11,322 nt of DNA from Massilia sp. UBA2604 (GTDB taxonomy: Bacteria; Pseudomonadota; Gammaproteobacteria; Burkholderiales; Burkholderiaceae_D), in assembly GCA_002339265.1 (NCBI GenBank), contig DDKG01000127.1, forward strand, positions 1-11,322, given 5' to 3'. The first letter of the stretch is position 1; each line of letters starts with the position of its first letter. The position numbers and the translations under genes were made by a program. Positions 1 to 5,247 of the stretch are shown in pieces. Below the pieces are notes generated by a model. That model was not told where the DNA came from. It ran no database searches and saw only the letters and a program-made list of their open reading frames with translations.

Positions 1-501
1 CCCGGCGACGACATCATGAGCGTGGAGCAGTACTGGCTGTCCGAAACCATCATCACCGCCTGCGGCATGACCGGCGCCGCCCTCACCCTGATGTGCCTGG
101 TGCGCCGCGGCGCCCCGCGCTTCTGGCTGATGCTGGCCTTGCTGGCCAGCGCTCTCGTCGTGAAGGCCTTCGCCAGTTCGCTGCTGTTCCGGCCCGATAA
201 CGCCTTCGTCTGGGTCACGCCGGGCGCCGAAGGCGGCTTCCTGATCGGCCTGATCATGCTGTCCGGCCTGGTGTTCGCGCCGCAGGTGGCGCAGCGCCGG
301 CTGGCGGTCGTGACCCTGATCCTAGCGCTGGTGGTGGTCAATACGATCCCGGTGAACCCGTATTTCTCGTCCACCCTGCAGGGCTGGGTACAGGGAAAGT
401 TCCTCAACTTCAATGGGGCGGCCCAGGGCCTGGCGCTGGCCTGGCCTTTCGTTGCGCTGTGGTTCTTGCTGCTGCCATCGCATAAACTCAATCGGCAATA
501 A
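1..501 (+). CDS. VanZ-like integral membrane protein, C-terminal part (5'-truncated by window edge)
   Basis: The frame is open to the first base of the window, so the ATG at 16 is probably internal and the gene starts upstream. About 166 residues are visible. They form roughly five hydrophobic segments, around residues 12-30, 37-57, 74-90, 97-114 and 137-155 counted from the ATG at 16. The last loop carries NPYFSSTLQGWVQGKFLNFN followed by a final helix. I recognise this ending as the C-terminal half of long VanZ-family proteins (about 380 residues) of Oxalobacteraceae, but the VanZ core itself would lie outside the window, so the family name is an inference. No catalytic residue can be pointed to, and its role is unknown. 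It precedes the ferredoxin gene by 58 nt and may be transcribed with it. Confidence 0.65.
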   Translation, partial: PGDDIMSVEQYWLSETIITACGMTGAALTLMCLVRRGAPRFWLMLALLASALVVKAFASSLLFRPDNAFVWVTPGAEGGFLIGLIMLSGLVFAPQVAQRRLAVVTLILALVVVNTIPVNPYFSSTLQGWVQGKFLNFNGAAQGLALAWPFVALWFLLLPSHKLNRQ

Positions 502-508
502 GAGCTTG

Positions 509-514
509 TATGAT
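509..514 (+). promoter_or_regulatory. Possible -10 box upstream of the ferredoxin gene
   Basis: TATGAT lies 45 nt before the ferredoxin start, in the short gap after the VanZ-like gene. It differs from the sigma-70 -10 consensus at one base. No convincing -35 box lies 16-18 bp upstream, so this is a weak call. Confidence 0.3.
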
Positions 515-559
515 GGCGCTTTGGCCCACGGCCACGCCACTCTTTCCAACGAGAACGAC

Positions 560-895
560 ATGAACGATCACTCGAACGAACAACAGTTTTACAAGCACCA
601 TGTGTTTTTCTGCATGAATATCCGCGAGGGCAAGGATGCACGTCCGAGCTGCGGCAAGTGCGGCTCCGAAAAGGCGCAGAAGCATGCCAAGAAGCGCATC
701 AAGGAACTGGAACTGAGCGGCCAGGGCAAGGTGCGCATCAACCAGTCCGGCTGCCTCGACCGCTGCGAGGAAGGCCCAGTGCTGGTGGTCTATCCCGAAG
801 GCACCTGGTACACCTACGTCGACACCGACGACATCGACGACATCATCGATACCCACCTGGTCGGCGGCAAGGTCGTCGACCGTCTCAAGATCTGA
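560..895 (+). CDS. Thioredoxin-like [2Fe-2S] ferredoxin
   Basis: The product is 111 residues. Five cysteines occur at 18, 31, 34, 65 and 69. The C18-x12-C31 and C65-x3-C69 spacings match the cluster-binding cysteines of the thioredoxin-fold [2Fe-2S] ferredoxins (Aquifex Fd4, Shethna-type proteins, NuoE C-terminal domain). C34 is extra. The GCLDRCEEGPVLVVYPEGTWY stretch is characteristic of the family. The protein is expected to be a small cytoplasmic electron carrier; its partner is unknown. The open frame reaches back to 413, but that extension runs through the 3' end of the VanZ-like gene and has no family similarity. The ATG at 560 follows a GAGAA stretch and gives the family's usual length. 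The hydrolase gene begins 16 nt downstream, suggesting one operon. Confidence 0.93.
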   Translation: MNDHSNEQQFYKHHVFFCMNIREGKDARPSCGKCGSEKAQKHAKKRIKELELSGQGKVRINQSGCLDRCEEGPVLVVYPEGTWYTYVDTDDIDDIIDTHLVGGKVVDRLKI

Positions 896-911
896 TCCGA
901 CAAGACGCCTT

Positions 912-1541
912 ATGAACATCCATTCGCACAAATTCGAACTCGACGGCCCTGCCGGCAAGATGCAATGCCTGCTCGACCTGCCGGAAGGCGCGCCGCGCGG
1001 CGTCGCCCTGGTGGCGCACCCGCATCCGCTGTATGGTGGCACCATGGAAAACAAGGTGGCTCAGACCCTGGCGCGCACTTTCGTGACGCTCGGCTATGCG
1101 GCGGCGCGCTTCAATTTCCGTGGCGTAGGCGAATCCGAAGGCGTGCACGACGAAGGCCGGGGCGAGGTCGACGACATGGCCGTCATGTACGCCCACATGC
1201 GCGAAAAATATCCTGACCTGCCGATCACCCTGACCGGTTTTTCGTTCGGCACCTTCGTGCAGGCGCAGTTCGCGCTGCGCCTGGCGGCCCAGGGCACGCC
1301 GGCCGAGCGCCTGGTACTGGTGGGCACGGCGGCCGGCAAATGGCCGATGCCGGAAGTGCCGCAAGACACCATCCTGATCCATGGCGAACTGGACGACACT
1401 ATTACCCTGAAGGAAGTTTTCGACTGGGCGCGGCCACTGGATCTGCCTGTGACCGTCATTACGGGCGCCGACCACTTCTTCCATCGCAAGCTCGGCCACA
1501 TTAAAAATCTCGTGATTCAACTGTGGCGACGTGACATTTAG
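912..1541 (+). CDS. Alpha/beta hydrolase of the small HPHPxxGGxMxNKV type
   Basis: The protein is 209 residues with no signal peptide, so it is probably cytoplasmic. The AHPHPLYGGTMENKV segment (about residues 35-49) is typical of a family of small bacterial alpha/beta hydrolases and carries the oxyanion-hole side of the active site. The nucleophile elbow is GFSFG with Ser111. The acid is Asp161 or Asp162 in HGELDD, and the catalytic His188 sits in GADHFFH, so the triad is complete. The substrate is unknown; the family is usually called a putative esterase or dienelactone-hydrolase-like enzyme. It lies 16 nt behind the ferredoxin and is likely co-transcribed with it. Its ribosome-binding site is poor. 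The last codons overlap the presumed -35 box for the next gene. Confidence 0.9.
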   Translation: MNIHSHKFELDGPAGKMQCLLDLPEGAPRGVALVAHPHPLYGGTMENKVAQTLARTFVTLGYAAARFNFRGVGESEGVHDEGRGEVDDMAVMYAHMREKYPDLPITLTGFSFGTFVQAQFALRLAAQGTPAERLVLVGTAAGKWPMPEVPQDTILIHGELDDTITLKEVFDWARPLDLPVTVITGADHFFHRKLGHIKNLVIQLWRRDI

Positions 1542-1561
1542 TCGCAACAGTCCCCTATAAT
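1531..1561 (+). promoter_or_regulatory. Sigma-70-like promoter for the D-Ala-D-Ala carboxypeptidase gene
   Basis: A perfect TATAAT occurs at 1556-1561. GTGACA at 1531-1536 matches the -35 consensus at five of six bases but gives a long 19-bp spacer. The expected start of transcription is near 1568, just before the leader hairpin. The -35 region lies inside the stop region of the hydrolase gene. Confidence 0.5.
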
Positions 1562-1576
1562 AATTCCCTTCTCTTG

Positions 1577-1604
1577 AGGCAATGGTTCCTTTGAACCATT
1601 GCCT
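1577..1604 (+). promoter_or_regulatory. 12-bp leader hairpin in the 5' untranslated region of the carboxypeptidase gene
   Basis: AGGCAATGGTTC (1577-1588) and GAACCATTGCCT (1593-1604) pair perfectly with a CTTT loop. The hairpin would sit about 10 nt from the predicted transcript start. No T-run follows, so it does not look like a rho-independent terminator. A stabilising 5' stem or a regulatory structure is more likely. Confidence 0.6.
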
Positions 1605-1647
1605 TGCGCTTTACCACCGCCCTACTTTTAATGACGAAATTCTCCCC

Positions 1648-2793
1648 ATGAAAAAACTGTTAGCGGCCTTCGCCGCCAGCCTGGTGATGGTCTCGGCCAG
1701 TGCGCAGACCGTGCCCGCTCCCGCCATCGCCGCCAAATCGTGGTTGCTGCTCGACGCGACGAGCAACCAGGTCATCGCTGCGCAGGAACAGAATATGCGC
1801 ATCGAGCCGGCATCGCTGACCAAGGTCATGACGGCCTACGTCGCCTTCGCCGCGATCCGCGACAAACGCATCACCCTGGACCAGATGGTGAACGTGTCCG
1901 AGCGCGCCTGGAAAGTCGACGCCAGCAGCTCGAAGATGTTCATCGATCCGCGCGTGCCGGTCTCGATCAGCGACCTGCTGCACGGCCTGATGATCCAGTC
2001 GGGCAATGATGCCGCGGTCGCCATCGCCGAAGCGGTGGCGGGCGACGAAGCCACCTTCGTCACCCTGATGAATCGCGAAGCGCAGCGCATGGGCCTGAAG
2101 GGCACCCGCTTCGCCAACCCGCACGGCCTGCCGGACGCGAACAACTACTCGACCGCGGCCGACTTGGCGGAACTGGCGCGGCACGTGATCATCGATTTCC
2201 CCGACCTGTACAAGATCGACTCGATCAAGCAGTTCACCTATAACAAGATCACCCAGCAGAACCGCAACCGCCTGCTGTGGCTGGATCCGACCGTGGACGG
2301 CATGAAGACCGGCCACACCTCCTCGTCGGGCTACAGCATGATCACCTCGGCGCGCCGTCCGAACGGCAGCACCGGCGAACGCCGCCTGATCTCGGTAGTG
2401 CTGGGCACCAGCTCGACCGACGTGCGCACGCAGGAAAGCCAGAAGCTCCTGAACTGGGGCTTCCAGAACTTCGACACCGTCAAGCTGTACTCGAAAGGCC
2501 AGGCGATCCAGACCCCGTCGATCTGGAAGGGTTCGCAATCGACCGTCAAGATCGGCTTCACGCGCGACATCCTGGTCACCGTGCCGAAAGGCGTGGCGGG
2601 CAAGCTCAAGCCAGTGCTGGAACGCCGCGATCCACTGGTCGCGCCGCTGGCGCTGAACGGCCAGGTCGGCACGCTCAAGATGACGGTCGACGGCAAGCCG
2701 CTGCTGGTGCTGCCGGTGGTGGCGCTGGAAGAAGTGCAGGAAGCGAGCATCTTCGGCCGCGCATGGGATTCGATGCGTCTCTGGATGCAGTAA
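1648..2793 (+). CDS. dacC: D-alanyl-D-alanine carboxypeptidase, PBP5/PBP6 family
   Basis: The product is 381 residues and removes the terminal D-Ala from peptidoglycan stem pentapeptides in the periplasm. The N-terminus MKKLLAAFAASLVMVSASA-Q is a cleavable Sec signal. The penicillin-binding motifs are all present: S56-L-T-K59 (nucleophile and general base), S118-G-N120 and K220-T-G222. After the transpeptidase fold comes the beta-rich PBP5 C-terminal domain (about 285-365). The last residues, EASIFGRAWDSMRLWMQ, form the amphipathic helix that anchors these enzymes to the inner membrane. The open frame begins at 1582, but the signal peptide fixes the ATG at 1648. That start has no clear Shine-Dalgarno sequence. 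Which paralogue (dacA, dacC or dacD) it represents cannot be decided from sequence alone. A promoter and leader hairpin precede it and a strong terminator follows. Confidence 0.96.
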   Translation: MKKLLAAFAASLVMVSASAQTVPAPAIAAKSWLLLDATSNQVIAAQEQNMRIEPASLTKVMTAYVAFAAIRDKRITLDQMVNVSERAWKVDASSSKMFIDPRVPVSISDLLHGLMIQSGNDAAVAIAEAVAGDEATFVTLMNREAQRMGLKGTRFANPHGLPDANNYSTAADLAELARHVIIDFPDLYKIDSIKQFTYNKITQQNRNRLLWLDPTVDGMKTGHTSSSGYSMITSARRPNGSTGERRLISVVLGTSSTDVRTQESQKLLNWGFQNFDTVKLYSKGQAIQTPSIWKGSQSTVKIGFTRDILVTVPKGVAGKLKPVLERRDPLVAPLALNGQVGTLKMTVDGKPLLVLPVVALEEVQEASIFGRAWDSMRLWMQ

Positions 2794-2815
2794 CCCTTAT
2801 CTGTCTTCCGAAAGA

Positions 2816-2849
2816 GCCCGCCCGAGCGTCGCGCCGGGCGGGCTTTTTT
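2816..2849 (+). terminator. Rho-independent terminator after the carboxypeptidase gene
   Basis: GCCCGCCCG (2816-2824) pairs perfectly with CGGGCGGGC (2835-2843) across a 10-nt loop, followed directly by six T residues (2844-2849). It begins 22 nt after the stop codon. Confidence 0.93.
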
Positions 2850-2887
2850 CATGCAGGGCGGCTGACGCGGCGCAGGCTTCGGGCCGC

Positions 2888-2893
2888 TATAAT
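2888..2893 (+). promoter_or_regulatory. -10 box for the aldo/keto reductase operon
   Basis: A perfect TATAAT lies 30 nt before the reductase ATG and just past the preceding terminator. The best -35 candidate, CTGACG at 2862-2867, is 20 bp away, so only the -10 element is well supported. Confidence 0.5.
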
Positions 2894-2923
2894 CATGCCA
2901 TCCAGTCATCACGAAAGAGCCCG

Positions 2924-3847
2924 ATGTCGCAAGCGCCCGCCGACCTTCTATTCCCCCGCATTCCGACGCGCGACGGCGGCCTCGAACTGTCGCGCATCGT
3001 GGCCGGCATGTGGCGCATGGGCGAATGGGACATGCCGGTCGCGGCGCGCATCGACTTCATCGAACAGTGCCTGGCGCTGGGCGTGACGAGCTTCGACCAC
3101 GCCGACATCTATGGCAACTACGGCGTCGAGGAGCTGTTCGGCGCAGCCCTGCGCGCGCAGCCGTCGCTGCGCGAGCGCATGGAGCTGGTGAGCAAGTGCG
3201 GCATCAAGCTGTTATCGAACAAGCACCCTGGTCACACGATCCAGCACTACGACACCAGCGCCAGCCACATCATGCGGTCGGCCGAGGAATCGCTGCGCAA
3301 GCTGGGCACCGACCGCCTCGACCTGCTGCTGATCCACCGTCCGGATCCGCTGATGGAATTCGACGAGATCGCCGCCGCGTTCACGCGCCTGAAGCAGGAC
3401 GGCAAGGTGCTGCACTTCGGCGTGTCGAATTTCACGCGCCACCAGTTCGAGTCGCTGAACCGGCGCATACCGCTGGCCACCAACCAGGTCGAGTTTTCTC
3501 CGCTGTGCACCGCGCCGATGTTCGACGAGACTTTCGACGGCCTGCAAGACCTGGGCATCGCGCCGATGATCTGGTCGCCGCTGGGCGGCGGCCGCCTGTT
3601 CGACACGAGCGACGAGCGCGGCGCCGCGCTGCGCCAGGTCATCCAGGACATGGCCGAGCGCATGGACAAGCCGTTCTGCAGCGTGGTGTTCGCATGGATC
3701 ATGCGCCTGCCCTGCCGGCCGATCCCGCTCACCGGCAGCGGGCGCATCGCGGCGATCCGCGAAGCGGTGCTGGGCGCCAGCTTCGAGCTCGAACGCGAGG
3801 ACTGGTTCCGCATCCTGCGCGCCGCGCGCGGACACGAGGTGGCCTGA
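2924..3847 (+). CDS. Aldo/keto reductase, YdhF-like
   Basis: The protein is 307 residues, cytoplasmic and full length. It is an NAD(P)H-dependent carbonyl reductase of the AKR superfamily with a TIM-barrel fold. The catalytic tetrad is visible: Asp58 and Tyr63 in DHADIYG, Lys91 in VSKCGIK, and His138 in LLLIHRPDP. GVSNFT, the NQVEFSPL strand and the late SPLGGGRLF and PLTGSGR segments line the cofactor site. The tetrad context and length resemble E. coli YdhF rather than the shorter 2,5-diketogluconate reductases. The true substrate is unknown. The start follows a weak AAAGAG ribosome-binding site. A CsoR/FrmR-family regulator starts 1 nt after the stop, so the pair is almost surely one operon. 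That hints at control by a reactive aldehyde, sulfur species or metal, which is inference only. Confidence 0.93.
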   Translation: MSQAPADLLFPRIPTRDGGLELSRIVAGMWRMGEWDMPVAARIDFIEQCLALGVTSFDHADIYGNYGVEELFGAALRAQPSLRERMELVSKCGIKLLSNKHPGHTIQHYDTSASHIMRSAEESLRKLGTDRLDLLLIHRPDPLMEFDEIAAAFTRLKQDGKVLHFGVSNFTRHQFESLNRRIPLATNQVEFSPLCTAPMFDETFDGLQDLGIAPMIWSPLGGGRLFDTSDERGAALRQVIQDMAERMDKPFCSVVFAWIMRLPCRPIPLTGSGRIAAIREAVLGASFELEREDWFRILRAARGHEVA

Positions 3848-3848
3848 G

Positions 3849-4160
3849 ATGGTCGAGGGCCCGCTCCGGATCGTCGAGGGCAAGGCCCTCAGCGCGCAGC
3901 AAAAGAAGGATTTGCTGAACCGGCTGGCCCGGATCGAGGGCCAGCTGCGCGGCGTGCAGAAACTGATCGCGCTGGCCGACTCGCCGTCGGATTGCGACGC
4001 CGTCGCGCAGCAGATGGCGGCGGCGCGCAAGGCGCTCGATCGCTCCTTCGTGCAGCTGCTGACTTCATCAATCCTGACCCAGACCGGCGACGCCACCGAC
4101 CTCGAAGACGCGCGCGCCCGCGCCGCGCATCTGGCGGCGATGCTCGATAAGTTTGCTTGA
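3849..4160 (+). CDS. CsoR/RcnR/FrmR-family (DUF156) transcriptional regulator with altered sensor ligands
   Basis: The protein is 103 residues and all-helical. The helix-1 signature LLNRLARIEGQLRGVQKLI (about 22-40) and the second helix DCDAVAQQMAAARKAL (48-63) identify the family, whose members are small DNA-binding repressors. Cys49 occupies the conserved first sensor position. Aligned without gaps to FrmR or CsoR, the conserved His (FrmR His60, CsoR His61) becomes Ser74 and the fourth ligand position becomes Gln78. The standard copper, nickel or formaldehyde chemistry therefore cannot be assumed. The protein has only this one cysteine, which also argues against the two-cysteine persulfide sensor CstR. 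The ATG lies 1 nt after the reductase stop. GAGGTGG at 3836-3842, six nt before it, is a good ribosome-binding site. The likely target is its own operon, though none is visible as an obvious operator. Confidence 0.88.
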   Translation: MVEGPLRIVEGKALSAQQKKDLLNRLARIEGQLRGVQKLIALADSPSDCDAVAQQMAAARKALDRSFVQLLTSSILTQTGDATDLEDARARAAHLAAMLDKFA

Positions 4161-4177
4161 ACAACTAGCCTAAAAAC

Positions 4178-4205
4178 GTCGTTCCCGCGAAGGCGGGAAC
4201 CTAAG
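4178..4205 (+). repeat. REP-like hairpin repeat, copy 1
   Basis: GTTCCCGC (4181-4188) and GCGGGAAC (4193-4200) form an 8-bp stem with a GAAG loop, preceded by CGTC. It lies 18 nt after the regulator stop. It belongs to the dispersed CGTCATTCCCGCGAAGGCGGGAAT-type family, seen five times in this window. Confidence 0.85.
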
Positions 4206-4252
4206 GCTGCGTGCAGCCAGACTGCGGTCGATCTAAGCAGCAGCGGTACGAA

Positions 4253-4292
4253 CTTAGGTTCCCGCCAAGGCGCCCGGCGAGGGCGGGAAGTC
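4253..4292 (-). repeat. REP-like hairpin repeat, copy 2, inverted, with enlarged loop
   Basis: TTCCCGCC (4259-4266) pairs with GGCGGGAA (4282-4289) across a 15-nt loop. Its left arm is the exact reverse complement, over 14 nt, of the right part of copy 1 (4192-4205 against 4253-4266), so the two copies can also pair with each other. Confidence 0.75.
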
Positions 4293-4316
4293 GTTACCTC
4301 CGGTGGAGGTAACGAC
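4290..4316. repeat. Perfect 12-bp hairpin between convergent genes
   Basis: GTCGTTACCTCC (4290-4301) and GGAGGTAACGAC (4305-4316) form a 12-bp stem with a GGT loop. It lies 9 nt past the pssA stop codon (reading the minus strand). It lacks a T-run on either side, so intrinsic termination is uncertain. It may protect or terminate the pssA and regulator transcripts. Confidence 0.7.
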
Positions 4317-4325
4317 GGTATTGCG

Positions 4326-5120
4326 TCAGTCCTCGAACACCTTCGGCGGCGCCACACCGCGCCAGCCCAGCTTCCAGCCGATGTTCAACAACAGGGTCAC
4401 GGACACATAGAGTAGGAAGAACAGCACGAAGAAGCGCTCCTGCAGCAGCGCCAGCAGCACCACGCACACGCCCAGCAGCGCCAGCATCACCTTGCCTTTC
4501 GGGTGCTTGGAGCTGGGGAAGCGGATGGTCGACACCATCAATGCGCCGACGCAGACCATCAGCGCGCACACCATGAAGGCCGGCGCCAGGGAGACGACGG
4601 GATCGGGCCAGGCCACCACCACCGACGCAACGCAGGCCGCGCCGGCGGTGATCGGCATGCCGACGAAGTAGCGCGGATCGGTGCGGCCATGGCTGATGTT
4701 GAAGCGCGCCAGGCGCAGCGCGCCGCAGGTGACGAACACGAAACAGGCCAGGCCCCCCATGCGCTCCAGGGTCGGGTGCACGTCGCCCAGCTGGGTGAAG
4801 CCGTAGCAGTACAGCAGCAGGCCGGGCGCGCAGCCGAAATTCATCACGTCGGCAATCGAATCGAGCTGCACGCCGAAGCTGGATTGGGTATTGGTGGCGC
4901 GCGCCACGAAACCGTCGAGCGCGTCGAACACGCCGGCCAGCACCAGCAGGATCGCGGCCAGGCGGAAGTCGTCCGGGTCGCCGACGCGTGCGTTGTCGAC
5001 CGAGATCACGATGCTGGCGAAGCCGCAGGCGATCGACAGCAGCGTCACGGAACTGGGCAGGGCGAACTTGGCGCGCGCGAGGCGTTGCTGGTTAGTTAGC
5101 TTCAATGGTCGACTCGACAA
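4326..5120 (-). CDS. pssA: CDP-diacylglycerol--serine O-phosphatidyltransferase
   Basis: The product is 264 residues and makes phosphatidylserine from CDP-diacylglycerol and serine, the committed step to phosphatidylethanolamine. It is an inner-membrane protein of the CDP-alcohol phosphatidyltransferase family with about seven to eight hydrophobic segments. The family motif DGx2ARx8Gx3Dx3D is intact as DGFVAR...G...D...D at about residues 69-91. The LPSSVTLLSIACGFASIV N-terminus and GRTDPRYFVGMPITAGA loop are typical of PssA. No ATG exists near the N-terminus: the upstream in-frame stop is at 5139-5141 and the possible starts are TTG at 5118-5120 or TTG at 5103-5105. I give the longer one. 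The second has a GAG element 7 nt before it and would yield 259 residues. It faces the reductase-regulator operon and is divergent from the CAP lipoprotein gene. Confidence 0.9.
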   Translation of the reverse strand: MSSRPLKLTNQQRLARAKFALPSSVTLLSIACGFASIVISVDNARVGDPDDFRLAAILLVLAGVFDALDGFVARATNTQSSFGVQLDSIADVMNFGCAPGLLLYCYGFTQLGDVHPTLERMGGLACFVFVTCGALRLARFNISHGRTDPRYFVGMPITAGAACVASVVVAWPDPVVSLAPAFMVCALMVCVGALMVSTIRFPSSKHPKGKVMLALLGVCVVLLALLQERFFVLFFLLYVSVTLLLNIGWKLGWRGVAPPKVFED

Positions 5121-5205
5121 GGGAAATGTTGGCTTATTCTACAGGGAGCCCCACAAGGGTGTTGCGCGATGGTTGCAGCGCCGGTCACGATCGTCGTTTT
5201 TGGCC

Positions 5206-5211
5206 TAGAAT
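5206..5211 (+). promoter_or_regulatory. -10 box for the CAP lipoprotein-Hpt operon
   Basis: TAGAAT lies 36 nt before the lipoprotein ATG in the divergent gap with pssA. No good -35 is seen at the expected distance, so support is limited to the hexamer and its position. Confidence 0.35.
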
Positions 5212-5235
5212 GATGCCCCACACTTATGTATTGAC

Positions 5236-5240
5236 AGGAG
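5236..5240 (+). promoter_or_regulatory. Strong ribosome-binding site for the CAP lipoprotein
   Basis: AGGAG ends 7 nt before the ATG at 5248. It is among the few consensus-like Shine-Dalgarno sequences in the window and fixes the start. Confidence 0.8.
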
Positions 5241-5247
5241 TTGCAAG

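Noticed and set aside
16..501. Complete small membrane protein starting at ATG 16
   Set aside because: The frame is open to base 1, and the sequence resembles only the C-terminal half of a longer family, so it is treated as truncated by the window edge.
1577..1604. Rho-independent terminator of the hydrolase gene
   Set aside because: The stem is perfect but moderately AT-rich, and it is followed by TGCGCTTTACC rather than a T-run. It also lies just downstream of a perfect TATAAT.
1660..2538. 292-codon open frame antisense to the carboxypeptidase gene
   Set aside because: It is a high-GC shadow of the dac coding strand, rich in Arg, Gly, Val and His, with no recognisable domain, while the sense frame carries all penicillin-binding motifs.
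3010..3918. 302-codon plus-strand frame inside the reductase gene
   Set aside because: Arg/Ala/His-rich out-of-frame translation of GC-rich codons; the overlapping frame has the complete AKR tetrad.
4178..4316. CRISPR array
   Set aside because: The repeats are inverted hairpins of a dispersed family, not regularly spaced direct repeats with unique spacers, and no cas genes are present.
3212..4357. 381-codon minus-strand open frame spanning the regulator, the hairpin cluster and part of the reductase
   Set aside because: It lies antisense to two convincing genes, and its middle translates the repeat into the classic spurious LGSRLRGNDV string. No family resemblance.
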